Assembly: GCA_029561355.1 (NCBI GenBank) | Contig: JAKQJD010000334.1 | Span: forward strand, 1 to 37,634 | Length of the DNA: 37,634 bases | Source: Bacteroidota bacterium | GTDB taxonomy: Bacteria; Bacteroidota; Bacteroidia; Chitinophagales; Saprospiraceae | Direction of reading: 5' to 3' | Notes under the pieces: generated by a model | Told to the model about the DNA's origin: nothing | Seen by the model: the letters and a program-made list of their open reading frames with translations, nothing else | The model's database searches: none | Position numbers and translations under genes: made by a program | Part shown: one piece after another, positions 13,870-22,147 of the stretch | How the letters are laid out: every line of letters starts with the position of its first letter | Numbering within the stretch: the first letter of the stretch is position 1

Positions 13870-16866
13870 TTAGAATGATACACTTGCTCCCAGAAGGATA
13901 GTTCTGGCGCGCGGGTAAGGTGTATAATCGATACCGAATGACGGAATGTCATCGATGGCCTTGTTGATGTTCACTTCAGGATCCTGGCCGCTGTATTTCG
14001 TGAACACCGCCAGGTTCTGGCCGGTTACGAAGAAACGCAGGGAGGAAACAGCAGTGCTTTTCAGTTTCACACGGTAGCCCAGGGTTACATCCTGGATACG
14101 AACAAACGAACCGTCTTCGAGGAAACGGGTGGAAACCTCGGGCGCATTCAAACGTGCCTCGCCATTGCCCGGAATGTCGGTCGTAGCGTTGCGGCCGCCT
14201 GCCAGCGAACCGGCAGTGAAGTATGCGTTGGCGGTGTTGTTGTAAATTTTGTTACCAAACTGACTGTTCAGGAAAATGCTCAGGTCCAGGTTGCCAAATG
14301 TAAAGGCGTTCGTCAAACCGGCAGTAACCGTCGGCAGCGGGCTTCCGATAAATTGCTGGAAGTCGCCGTCGTTGTATACGGAAATACCTTCGCTGTCAAA
14401 TCCTGCAAAATCACGAACAAAAAATGCGAACAAAGGTTGACCCTCTGCGATACGTTGTGCGAATGCGCCCGACAGGCCCTGACCGTTGATAGCGCCGGTA
14501 TTCAACAGACCTGCGTAACGTTTTACTTCGTTTTTGTTGTATGCGCCATTCAGCGATACGTTCCAGCGGAAGTTGGCTTTGTCGATGGCAACCAGGTTTA
14601 AAGAGAGTTCCACACCACTGTTTTGTACGTCTGCATCCAGGTTTCTGAATACGAAAGGTTGTGGAGCAGGTTGTGCGCTCGTTACCTTGATCAGCAGGTT
14701 GTCGGTGTTTTTCTTGTACCAGTCCAACGAACCGGTAATGCGGCCGTCGGCAAATGCGAAGTCAACGCCAATGCTCAACGACTTCGTGGATTCCCACTGG
14801 AGAGCCGGGTTGTTGAACGTAACGTCGCCGATACCGCCACCGTTGATGTCGTCACCGCCATCATTGATGTCCCAATCGTTGTAGCGCTGGCGCTGTTGGT
14901 ACAGGTTGTAAGGAATTTCCTGGTTACCAGTTACACCGTAACCGATACGCAGGCCCAGATCGGAAAATGCGTCAGGAACGAAACCTTCTTCAATCAGTCT
15001 CCATTTGAACGCAAATGCAGGGAAGTAGCCGTATTTGTTGTCGCCACCGAAACGGGTAGAGCCGTCAGCACGCAGGGTAGCCGTGAACAGGTATTTCTCG
15101 GCGATGCCCAGATTTACACGACCGAAGTACGACTGCAGCTCGTCAAACGATTCCGACGAATTTTTACCAATGATGCTGCTTCCCGATTCCTGGTTGGCAG
15201 AAGCAAAGTTGTTGATCATGATGTCCACGTTCGAGGTGCGGAAGTTCGTCATCTCGATGTCGCGACGGGTATAATCAAAACTCTGGTAGGAATAACCCAG
15301 GATGGCGTTCAGGTTTACTTTGTTGAACGATTTGTTGTAGGTAAAGTAGTTTTCCCACAGGCGGTTGTCCGTTTCCACGTCGATCAGGAACAGACGGCCG
15401 ATACCGTTAATGGAGTTAACGACCAGGTCGCGGGAGTACGCAACTTTACGTGCACCGATCGATTGGTCGAAGCCCAGAACCGTTTTGAACGACAGGTTTT
15501 TGGTGATGCTCAGGTCAGCGGTCAGGTTACCAAGCGCACGCAGCGTTTTGGTATAGTCTTTCGCCAGTTCGAGCATAGCCACCGGGTTCGGCTCGTTCAC
15601 GTTGCGTTGCAGCAGGCTGTCCGAGCCGGCTTTGCGCACAGCAAACGTAGGATTCGCTTTCAACGCAGCGCCCAGCAGGTCGCCCTGGAAACCGGAGTTG
15701 TTGGAAATCGGAATGTTGTCATCATGAACGTTGGCAATACTTACCTGTGTTCCGATCGTCAGACGGTCGTTGATGAACTTTTTGTTGCCATTGAAGCGGG
15801 CCGTGTACTTTTTCAGGCCGCTTTCCTTGATGATACCTTCCTGGTCCTGGTAACCGAACGAGAAACGGTAGTCGCCGCCATTACCACTGCCACCGTAGGT
15901 AACGTTGTGGTTTTGGGAATACGCTGTGCGGAAAATCTGATCCTGCCAGTCTGTATTCGTACCGCCGTTTACCTCTGTTGTAGGAACACCCGGATTGTAG
16001 GATTGCCATGCAGCCAGGAAACCCGGGCCGTCGAGCAGGTCATACTTTTTGGAGATCGTGCTGATACCCAGCGAGTAGTCGTACGCAAGCGATCCTTTGC
16101 CGGCAGCACCTTTTTTCGTGGTAATGATCACAACGCCGTTGGCGCCGCGCGAACCGTAGATAGCCGTTGCGGAAGCATCTTTCAATACGTCCATGCTGGC
16201 AATGTCGGATGGGTTCAGGAAGTTCAGCGGGTTGCGGGCGGAACTGGAGCCGAAACCGGCATCCGGGCCACCTGCGCTGGTTTCGCCACCTGAAAGCGGA
16301 ACGCCGTCGACAACGAACAGCGGGTTGTTGCCACTGCGAACGGACGATGTACCGCGGATACGGACATTGATACCGCCGCCGGGTTCGCCGTTGGAGTTGG
16401 TGATTTGCACACCAGCCACGCGGCCCTGCATCAGTTGTTCCGGTGCTACGATCACACCTTTGTTAAAATCTTTTTCCGTAACGGAGGCTACCGCACCGGT
16501 AGCGTCGGTTTTGCGAACGGCGCCATAACCGATGACAACCACTTCATCCAGCATGGTGCCGGGTTTCAGTGCTACGTCAACAGCGTTGGAAGCGCTCAGG
16601 TCGACCACCTGTTCTGCATAGCCGGTATAGGCGATGCGTAATTGAGTGGCGCCATTGGGCACGTCCACCGAATAGTTGCCGTCGATGTCGGTAGCGGCGC
16701 CACGGGTGGTGCCTACAACCGATACAGTTGCACCGATAAGGCCTTCGCCGGACTCGGCGTCCGTGACCTTACCTTTTACGGTGCGCTGTGCCAATACAAA
16801 GCTGCTGAGTAGCATCAGAAATGCTATCAGCGCCCCGCCTTTGGTAACGGTGTTTAGAAACTTCAT
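13870..16866 (-). CDS. SusC/RagA family TonB-dependent outer-membrane transporter
   Basis: The 998-residue product has a signal peptide (hydrophobic 11-26, cleavage after VLAQ). A carboxypeptidase D-like domain follows (RTVKGKVTDAESGEGLIGATV, about 28-105). Next come the TonB box region and plug domain (DEVVVIGYGAVRKTDATGAV; VRIRGTSSVRSGNNPLFVVDG; ASATAIYGSRGANGVVIITT), then a long beta-barrel. There is no STN domain, so it is not expected to signal to an anti-sigma factor itself. It imports an oligomeric ligand together with the SusD protein encoded 20 bases downstream, using energy from TonB. The barrel ends in TILLGASVSF with the usual C-terminal aromatic residue. Optimal codons dominate, unlike in the second SusC of this window. 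A promoter candidate lies about 200 bases upstream. Confidence 0.94.
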   Translation of the reverse strand: MKFLNTVTKGGALIAFLMLLSSFVLAQRTVKGKVTDAESGEGLIGATVSVVGTTRGAATDIDGNYSVDVPNGATQLRIAYTGYAEQVVDLSASNAVDVALKPGTMLDEVVVIGYGAVRKTDATGAVASVTEKDFNKGVIVAPEQLMQGRVAGVQITNSNGEPGGGINVRIRGTSSVRSGNNPLFVVDGVPLSGGETSAGGPDAGFGSSSARNPLNFLNPSDIASMDVLKDASATAIYGSRGANGVVIITTKKGAAGKGSLAYDYSLGISTISKKYDLLDGPGFLAAWQSYNPGVPTTEVNGGTNTDWQDQIFRTAYSQNHNVTYGGSGNGGDYRFSFGYQDQEGIIKESGLKKYTARFNGNKKFINDRLTIGTQVSIANVHDDNIPISNNSGFQGDLLGAALKANPTFAVRKAGSDSLLQRNVNEPNPVAMLELAKDYTKTLRALGNLTADLSITKNLSFKTVLGFDQSIGARKVAYSRDLVVNSINGIGRLFLIDVETDNRLWENYFTYNKSFNKVNLNAILGYSYQSFDYTRRDIEMTNFRTSNVDIMINNFASANQESGSSIIGKNSSESFDELQSYFGRVNLGIAEKYLFTATLRADGSTRFGGDNKYGYFPAFAFKWRLIEEGFVPDAFSDLGLRIGYGVTGNQEIPYNLYQQRQRYNDWDINDGGDDINGGGIGDVTFNNPALQWESTKSLSIGVDFAFADGRITGSLDWYKKNTDNLLIKVTSAQPAPQPFVFRNLDADVQNSGVELSLNLVAIDKANFRWNVSLNGAYNKNEVKRYAGLLNTGAINGQGLSGAFAQRIAEGQPLFAFFVRDFAGFDSEGISVYNDGDFQQFIGSPLPTVTAGLTNAFTFGNLDLSIFLNSQFGNKIYNNTANAYFTAGSLAGGRNATTDIPGNGEARLNAPEVSTRFLEDGSFVRIQDVTLGYRVKLKSTAVSSLRFFVTGQNLAVFTKYSGQDPEVNINKAIDDIPSFGIDYTPYPRARTILLGASVSF

Positions 16867-17069
16867 ACGATAATAGTTTAGTTAAAGTGAAAAGAATATC
16901 TCCCACAGTGTGAAAGTCGTTTATCGGTGATTAGGATTATGATAATACAACCATTGAAAATTCTTACATGCCTGATCAAAAGACAGGTGACCTATGGAGG
17001 ATTTTATTCGGAAAAGGAAAGACGAATAGGGCCGAAGCATATGGCGTGTGGTGTCCGCCTGTTGTGATG

Positions 17070-17100
17070 CGAAGGTATGATTCAACGGCATAAACCGCAA
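17070..17100 (-). promoter_or_regulatory. Promoter candidate for the susC-susD operon
   Basis: On the minus strand TTG (17100-17098), 20 bases, then TACCTTCG (17077-17070) fit the Bacteroidota TTG-N19/21-TAnnTTTG pattern with one mismatch. It implies an untranslated leader of about 195 bases. Confidence 0.35.
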
Positions 17101-17268
17101 AGTCTTTTTTCAAATTTTTCAATGTTTGCTATTTTCAGAATTTTATTATGAAATTTACAAAGCATTATATAATTCGGTCATTATAAATGACTTATGAAAA
17201 TTCAAAATAAAATTTGTCTTTCCCGATAATCTCTCACAGGTTGAAACGCATTCAAGTTGTCCCGGTGC

Positions 17269-17299
17269 TTGGCGCCCTTTGTCTTTTAGTGTAGCTTTG
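17269..17299 (+). promoter_or_regulatory. Promoter of the agmatine deiminase gene
   Basis: TTG (17269-17271), 20 bases, then TAGCTTTG (17292-17299): a full match to the Bacteroidota consensus. The ATG follows 17 bases after the -7 element, giving a leader of about 10 bases. Confidence 0.65.
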
Positions 17300-17316
17300 C
17301 CCTCGCTTATACCTGT

Positions 17317-18351
17317 ATGATGTTACCAACTAAACAAAACCGACGTTTGCCTGCCGAATGGGAACGGCAGCGCTTCGTACAACTCACTTTCCCGCATGCC
17401 GGCACCGACTGGGCAGACCGGCTGGATTCGGTGATGCCCTGTTTTCTGGAAATCGCCGCCGCCATCAGCCGTTTTGAAGAGGTGCTCATTGTTTGCGCCG
17501 ATCCTGATCAACTTCGTCCTCAATTATTTGGCAATATGGCCAACATCCGGCTGATCGGGACGCCCAGCAACGATACCTGGGCGCGTGATCATGGGGCGGT
17601 TACTATTTTTGAAAATGACCGGCCTGTATTGCTCGACTTCGTGTTCAATGGCTGGGGGCTTAAGTTTCCGGCCAATCTGGACAACCTGATTACGCGCAGC
17701 ATCTATGATTCGGGCTGCTGGGACGCAGAAATCCGCCACGGCGGACTCGTACTCGAAGGAGGTGGTATCGAAAGCGACGGAGCAGGAACCCTGCTAACTA
17801 CTTCCGAATGCCTGCTTTCCCCCAACAGAAATCCGCACCTGAACCAGGAAGAAATCGAAGCCCGTCTGAAAGAACTTTTCGGTCTGGAACAGGTGTTGTG
17901 GCTCCACCACGGCTACCTGGCCGGCGACGATACGGATTCTCATATCGATACCCTGGCCCGTTTCTGCGACCCGCACACGATTGCTTACGTGAAATGCGAC
18001 GATCCGGAAGACGAGCACTACGAGGCCCTGCAAAAAATGGAGGCCGAACTCAGGGCTTTTCGCGACCTGCAAGGCAATCCATATCGGCTCGTGGCATTGC
18101 CATGGCCCGAAGCGCATTACGACGAAGAAGGTCAACGCCTGCCCGCGACATATGCTAACTTCCTGATTATCAATGATGCAGTGCTTGTTCCGACGTACGA
18201 ATCGCCGAAAGATGAAGTTGTGCTGGATATCATCAGGTCCCTGTTTCCCGGACGGGAGGTCATCGGGATCGATTGCAATCCGCTTATTTTACAACATGGC
18301 TCCCTGCACTGTGTTACGATGCAGTATCCTGCGGAACTCAAATTTCAATGA
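17317..18351 (+). CDS. aguA: Agmatine deiminase (peptidyl-arginine deiminase family)
   Basis: The 344-residue product has the guanidino-modifying fold residues in place: Asp91 in TPSNDTWARDHGA, the glycine-rich LEGGGIESDG (147-155), His209 in DDTDSHIDTLARF, and the nucleophile Cys332 in HGSLHCVTMQ. Agmatine deiminase converts agmatine to N-carbamoylputrescine and ammonia. The partner enzyme, N-carbamoylputrescine amidase, is encoded at 19793-20680 on the same strand, which supports this substrate over peptidyl-arginine. The length fits the bacterial enzymes, and there is no signal peptide, so it acts in the cytoplasm. Two adjacent ATG codons (17317, 17320) could each serve as the start. A consensus promoter lies immediately upstream, and a LacI-family regulator gene follows. 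Confidence 0.88.
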   Translation: MMLPTKQNRRLPAEWERQRFVQLTFPHAGTDWADRLDSVMPCFLEIAAAISRFEEVLIVCADPDQLRPQLFGNMANIRLIGTPSNDTWARDHGAVTIFENDRPVLLDFVFNGWGLKFPANLDNLITRSIYDSGCWDAEIRHGGLVLEGGGIESDGAGTLLTTSECLLSPNRNPHLNQEEIEARLKELFGLEQVLWLHHGYLAGDDTDSHIDTLARFCDPHTIAYVKCDDPEDEHYEALQKMEAELRAFRDLQGNPYRLVALPWPEAHYDEEGQRLPATYANFLIINDAVLVPTYESPKDEVVLDIIRSLFPGREVIGIDCNPLILQHGSLHCVTMQYPAELKFQ

Positions 18352-18432
18352 ACATTTTCATTTATCGCAATAAAGGTATTTACGCGTTGATCAATCAATA
18401 GCCGGTCAAAAATCAGTTTCTTCCGCAAACAG

Positions 18433-18462
18433 TTGCGCAAACGATTGCTGTTGGTAACTTTG
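18433..18462 (+). promoter_or_regulatory. Promoter of the LacI-family gene with an embedded LacI-type operator
   Basis: TTG (18433-18435), 19 bases, then TAACTTTG (18455-18462) is a full consensus match. Inside the spacer, GCAAACGATTGC (18437-18448) matches the LacI/PurR-type operator core GCAAnCGnTTnC with the central CG. Binding there would block the promoter, so autoregulation is likely. Confidence 0.65.
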
Positions 18463-18585
18463 CAATAATGTGGATAAGTTTATATACTGAAAAACGAATA
18501 AGAATTTGAACCGCACTTGATCTAATAACTAATATATGGTGTTTTGGAAAAAATCAGTTTTTTTGTTTAGTAGTCCAGAAGTACT

Positions 18586-19614
18586 ATGAAAAGAACAACC
18601 ATTAAGGACATCGCTCAGCAGTTGGGAATTAACCCCTCCACTGTGTCGCGTGCGTTGAAAGATCATCCCGACATCGGGGCGCCTCTGCGTGCGGAAATCA
18701 AAAGGCTTGCTGTCCAGATGCATTACCGCCCCAACCACATGGCAGTGTACCTGCGCCAGCGCAGCAGCAAACTGATCGGCCTGATTGTGCCGGAGGTGAC
18801 GATGTTTTTTTACCCGTCTGTGATGAAGGGCATTCAAAATGTGCTGCACGACGCGGGGTATAACCTGATCATGCTGCCTTCGAACGAATCGCTGGAAAGG
18901 GAAATAGACAACATCCGCATCTGTTCCGAAAACGACGTGGCAGGTATCATGCTCTCTTTTTCCCGGTACAGGCATACTTCGGAGCAACTATCCACGCTGG
19001 AGGAAATCGGCGCTCCGGTGGTGATGTTCGACAAAATCATCGAAGACCTGCCTTATGACGCTATTATTCTGGAAGATTTCCAGTCTGCATATGACGCTGT
19101 AAATCATTTGGTTGCAACAGGTTGCAAGCGCATCGCCGGCATTTTCGGCAACCCGGAATTGCGTATTACACAACTTCGCCTGGATGGTTTCAAACAGGCT
19201 ATTCAGGATGCCGGCATGGAATGCAACCCGGATTACATCTGTTTTTCCAATAGCTCATATGAAGCCGAGAAAGATGCCAGGAAACTGATGAGCCGTGCCG
19301 ACGCCCCGGACGGGGTTTTCGCCATGACGGATGAAATTATCATCGGATCCTTGCCTGCATTTGTACGATCCGGCAAAAAAATACCGGAAGAATGCTCTAT
19401 TATCTGCATCAGCGACGGTTTTTTGCCATACTGCCTGCACCCGAAAGTGACTTTTTTGCACCACGACGGTTATGAAGTAGGCAGCCTGACCGCCCAACGA
19501 ATGCTGAAACTCATCGAAGAAGGCGTGATTGCCAACAAAAATTACAAGGGAACGGTTACTATGCTCAAGCCGCCGCTGATTGAACTTGATACGACGGTGA
19601 AGTTGAAAGGTTGA
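18586..19614 (+). CDS. LacI family transcriptional regulator
   Basis: The 342-residue product starts with a LacI-type HTH (TIKDIAQQLGINPSTVSRAL, residues 5-24) and hinge helix (PNHMAVYLRQRSSKLIGLIVP). The ligand-binding core follows, with typical parts IAGIFGNPELRITQLRLDGF and DGVFAMTDEIIIGSLPAF. It should bind a palindromic operator as a dimer and respond to a small ligand that cannot be named. It sits between the two genes of the agmatine-to-putrescine route, all on one strand, with its own promoter 124 bases upstream that contains a matching operator. Whether it controls the flanking polyamine genes, the SusC/SusD locus or something remote is not shown by the sequence. Confidence 0.9.
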   Translation: MKRTTIKDIAQQLGINPSTVSRALKDHPDIGAPLRAEIKRLAVQMHYRPNHMAVYLRQRSSKLIGLIVPEVTMFFYPSVMKGIQNVLHDAGYNLIMLPSNESLEREIDNIRICSENDVAGIMLSFSRYRHTSEQLSTLEEIGAPVVMFDKIIEDLPYDAIILEDFQSAYDAVNHLVATGCKRIAGIFGNPELRITQLRLDGFKQAIQDAGMECNPDYICFSNSSYEAEKDARKLMSRADAPDGVFAMTDEIIIGSLPAFVRSGKKIPEECSIICISDGFLPYCLHPKVTFLHHDGYEVGSLTAQRMLKLIEEGVIANKNYKGTVTMLKPPLIELDTTVKLKG

Positions 19615-19792
19615 TGAGGGTTGAGGGGTTGAGAGGTTGAGGGGTTGAGAGGTTGAGGGTGCTTCGCTCAAAATTATTTGAATATCTTGAGCGAAGCACC
19701 CTCAACCTCTCAACCCCTCAACCTCTCAACAATCTCAACCCCTCAACATTCTCAACTCTTCAACCCTCAACAATCTCAACCACCCAACCACC
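19615..19792. repeat. 44-bp perfect inverted repeat with CTCAAC-type tandem repeats
   Basis: Arms 19628-19671 and 19687-19730 are perfect inverse copies over 44 bases with a 15-base AT-rich loop. Most of each arm is the phrase GGTTGAG/CTCAACC repeated with variations, ending in GTGCTTCGCTCAA near the loop. The right side continues as about 60 further bases of CTCAAC-like repeats up to the amidase ATG. The element fills the whole gap between the LacI gene and aguB. Confidence 0.95.
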
Positions 19793-20680
19793 ATGTCCGT
19801 AGTGAAAGTAGGGCTCGTACAACAAACCTGTTCGGGCGATAAAAAAGCGAACGTAGAAAAATCGATCCGGGGCATTGCCGAATGTGCTGCACAAGGCGCG
19901 CAACTCGTCGTGTTGCAGGAATTACATTGCGGCATCTACTTTTGTCAGGCAGAAGATACCGGCATGTTCGATCTGGCGGAACCGATTCCCGGTCCCGATA
20001 CCGAGGTTTTTTCGGCAGCCGCGCGCGAACATGGCGTGGTACTCGTGAGTTCGCTTTTTGAAAAACGAGCCCCCGGGCTTTATCACAATACTGCCGTGGT
20101 GTTTGAAAAAGACGGATCCATAGCAGGGAAATACCGGAAAATGCACATTCCCGATGATCCGGCTTATTATGAAAAGTTCTATTTCACACCGGGCGACATG
20201 GGTTTTCAGCCCATCAAAACCTCTGTCGGTACGCTGGGTGTGCTCGTCTGCTGGGACCAGTGGTATCCGGAAGCGGCGCGGCTGATGGCGCTGGCCGGCG
20301 CTGAAATACTCATTTACCCTACAGCCATCGGTTGGGAAAGTTCGGATGAGCAGGCAGAAAAGAGCCGGCAACACGATGCCTGGTTCACCATTCAGCGCGG
20401 GCATGCCGTAGCCAACGGGCTGCCGGTGATAACCGTCAACAGGGTAGGGCAGGAGCCCGACTGGACCGGCGTAACCGGCGGTATTCAGTTCTGGGGTCAA
20501 AGTTTTGTGGCCGGCCCGCAGGGAGAAATACTGCACCTGGGAAGTGTCGACCTCGAAGAAAACGTAGTCATAACCATAGACAAGGCACGGACGGAATCCG
20601 TTCGACGCATCTGGCCGTTTTTCCGCGACCGCCGTATCGATTACTACGGCGGGCTGACTAAGCGGTATCTAAACGATTGA
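19793..20680 (+). CDS. aguB: N-carbamoylputrescine amidase (carbon-nitrogen hydrolase)
   Basis: The 295-residue nitrilase-superfamily enzyme has the catalytic triad Glu43 (VLQELHCGIYF), Lys116 (YRKMHIPDDP) and Cys153 (GVLVCWDQWYPEAARL). The segments KFYFTPGDMGF, PTAIGWESSDEQ and VANGLPVITVNRVG are typical of N-carbamoylputrescine amidases. It hydrolyses N-carbamoylputrescine to putrescine, carbon dioxide and ammonia, completing the route begun by agmatine deiminase at 17317. Cytoplasmic. The length is normal for the family. Its start follows directly on the 44-bp hairpin repeat region, with no Shine-Dalgarno sequence and no promoter element seen in the gap, so it may depend on read-through from the LacI gene. 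A palindromic terminator follows. Confidence 0.9.
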   Translation: MSVVKVGLVQQTCSGDKKANVEKSIRGIAECAAQGAQLVVLQELHCGIYFCQAEDTGMFDLAEPIPGPDTEVFSAAAREHGVVLVSSLFEKRAPGLYHNTAVVFEKDGSIAGKYRKMHIPDDPAYYEKFYFTPGDMGFQPIKTSVGTLGVLVCWDQWYPEAARLMALAGAEILIYPTAIGWESSDEQAEKSRQHDAWFTIQRGHAVANGLPVITVNRVGQEPDWTGVTGGIQFWGQSFVAGPQGEILHLGSVDLEENVVITIDKARTESVRRIWPFFRDRRIDYYGGLTKRYLND

Positions 20681-20705
20681 TAATCAAATTAGTAAGTGAA
20701 ATGCT

Positions 20706-20739
20706 AAACCTGTAAGGTTTTTTAAAACCTTACAGGTTT
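20706..20739. terminator. Bidirectional palindromic terminator between convergent genes
   Basis: Arms 20706-20721 and 20724-20739 form a 16-bp perfect palindrome (AAACCTGTAAGG and inverse) with T-rich and A-rich centre. It lies between the ends of aguB (plus) and the stress-protein gene (minus). Palindromes of this wording are familiar to me as common intergenic repeats in Bacteroidota. Confidence 0.75.
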
Positions 20740-20763
20740 CCGACAAAAACTGCCTGCCGCTGC

Positions 20764-21591
20764 TCACTTGGCATCATGCAGTACCAGTAGCGGCACGGAG
20801 GTATGGTGCGCCAGTTTTCTGGAAATGCTTTCCGCAAAAAGTTTGTGCAGCATCGAATGTTCGTGCGAAACTGCCACGATGCCGTTGGCGTTCGTGGATT
20901 CTACAAAGTCGCTGACAGCCTGCGCGATATTCGAATTGTGCAGGTAGTGGAAATCGTGGGGAATATTTTCCAGTTTTTTACTCAAAATTTCCTCCTCCCT
21001 CTGATTGGGCTGTGCGTCCGCTTTCGGAAATACATGCACCACATCCAGCCCTGTGTGCTGAATATTCAGGGTTGTTTTCAGTATGTTCAGGGTGCTGTGG
21101 TTCAGGTGCATCTTGAAATCGGTAGCCAGCACGAAACGGGCGTGGTTTCGGAAAGCGGCTTTTTTAGGCACCACCAGTACCGGAATTTTACTTCCTGCAA
21201 TCACATTTCCTGCCACGCTGCCGAGCAATACACCTGCAAGCCCGCTGGAGCCCGTGGTTCCCATGACGATCATGTCCGCTTTCAGGTCGGCGGACGCATG
21301 TACTATAGAGGCCGCCGGAAAGCCGACCCTGCATTCCGTTTCGATCGGCACATCCTGCAGGTTTTTATTGTTTTTGAACCTTTTAGCCCAATTGATCATG
21401 CTTTTATTGCGCTGTTTTATATAGTCGTCGATCCAGAAAGCGTCATAAACATTGTTATCGACGCCTTCGTTGGGATAAACTACATACACTGCCACAACTT
21501 TTGCATTGGCTCGCTGTGCGAGTTCCAATGCATACATCATGGCATTGTTGGCGCATTTTGAAAAATCGGTGGGAACCAGTATCGTTTTCAT
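20764..21591 (-). CDS. Universal stress protein, two UspA domains
   Basis: The 275-residue product holds two tandem UspA domains. The first opens with KTILVPTDFSKCANNAMMYA and contains MGTTGSSGLAGVLLGSVAGN, the ATP-binding G-2x-G-9x-G(S/T) type loop. The second, from about residue 150 (ARFVLATDFKMHLN), ends in SEHSMLHKLFAESISRKLAHHT-like sequence without a full ATP loop. UspA proteins are cytoplasmic stress factors; the first domain here probably binds ATP and the second is degenerate. A conserved small protein gene lies 62 bases upstream on the same strand, and the two are probably co-transcribed. It converges with aguB on a shared terminator. Confidence 0.9.
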   Translation of the reverse strand: MKTILVPTDFSKCANNAMMYALELAQRANAKVVAVYVVYPNEGVDNNVYDAFWIDDYIKQRNKSMINWAKRFKNNKNLQDVPIETECRVGFPAASIVHASADLKADMIVMGTTGSSGLAGVLLGSVAGNVIAGSKIPVLVVPKKAAFRNHARFVLATDFKMHLNHSTLNILKTTLNIQHTGLDVVHVFPKADAQPNQREEEILSKKLENIPHDFHYLHNSNIAQAVSDFVESTNANGIVAVSHEHSMLHKLFAESISRKLAHHTSVPLLVLHDAK

Positions 21592-21653
21592 AATCAGTAC
21601 TTTATGTTGTTTAATCTTTAAACGGAGAGAAAAAGTGTTTTTACGGATAGGCT

Positions 21654-22067
21654 CTAGTCCTGCTCCCGGTAATCCATTGGATCGCCGAATTCCGATTGAA
21701 TATGATCGCTGTTTTTTGCTTTTTCCTCCTGTTCGTTCAGGGTAAGATTATCCGTTTTGGAGGTCTCCAGCCATATTTTTCCGGAACGCCGGAATAATTG
21801 CACGTGCAATCCGCATTCATTTTCAAAAAACTTTTCCAGTTCCCATACCGGCATGTCACCACTGAGCACAATTTCACGGGGCGTTTGCAGTTCCTTGGTT
21901 AATGCGGAAAGCAGCATTTCTTTTTCCTGAATAAGGAATTTTGCCGCACTGCTTCTAAACTCCTTGTGTGACTTGCTGAAGAAGGCCAGTTTCAGATTTG
22001 GGAAATACGCGGAGAACTGTGATTGTACTTCTCCCATGGACTTATCTGCTGACAGATGGATGGTCAT
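21654..22067 (-). CDS. Conserved hypothetical protein
   Basis: The product has 137 residues, no signal peptide and no membrane segment. The middle part reads MPVWELEKFFENECGLHVQLFRRSGKIWLETSKTD, with a strong amphipathic helix-strand pattern (a WELE..FE..CGLHVQLFRRSG signature). I have the impression of small Bacteroidota proteins of unknown function that share this pattern, but I cannot name a family. The C-terminus is acidic and polar (NEQEEKAKNSDHIQSEFGD). It lies directly upstream of the universal stress protein gene on the same strand, so a stress-linked role is an inference from context only. The start is the ATG at 22067-22065. Confidence 0.8.
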   Translation of the reverse strand: MTIHLSADKSMGEVQSQFSAYFPNLKLAFFSKSHKEFRSSAAKFLIQEKEMLLSALTKELQTPREIVLSGDMPVWELEKFFENECGLHVQLFRRSGKIWLETSKTDNLTLNEQEEKAKNSDHIQSEFGDPMDYREQD

Positions 22068-22088
22068 GATTCATTTCATTTTATGGTA

Positions 22089-22119
22089 CAAAACAACCCC
22101 TGAATCGACCGTAACCCAA
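22089..22119 (-). promoter_or_regulatory. Promoter candidate for the hypothetical/stress-protein operon
   Basis: On the minus strand TTG (22119-22117), 20 bases, then TTGTTTTG (22096-22089), one mismatch from TAnnTTTG. The start codon follows 21 bases later. Confidence 0.4.
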
Positions 22120-22147
22120 TGATTTGAATCACCGGTATACCTGATAT

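Larger units (their letters stand above)
16867..17316. other. AT-rich divergent intergenic region (susC and agmatine deiminase)
   Basis: This 450-base gap between divergently transcribed genes is AT-rich, especially 17101-17220. It contains a promoter candidate for each side (17070-17100 minus, 17269-17299 plus). I found no small gene or RNA gene in it. A long 5' leader for the SusC transcript is plausible. Confidence 0.6.

Noticed and set aside
14623..16293. 556-codon open frame on the plus strand opposite the first SusC gene
   Set aside because: It lies wholly inside a well-supported SusC gene on the other strand. Its length follows from the biased codon use of SusC, and the translation has no family features.
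18469..18477. TGTGGATAA, a perfect DnaA box
   Set aside because: Single copy, no cluster of boxes, no dnaA, gyrB or AT-rich unwinding element nearby; a chance match and not an origin.
19615..19792. Possible CRISPR or direct-repeat array
   Set aside because: The CTCAAC units are short and variable, without regular spacers, and are arranged as an inverted repeat; no cas genes are in the window.
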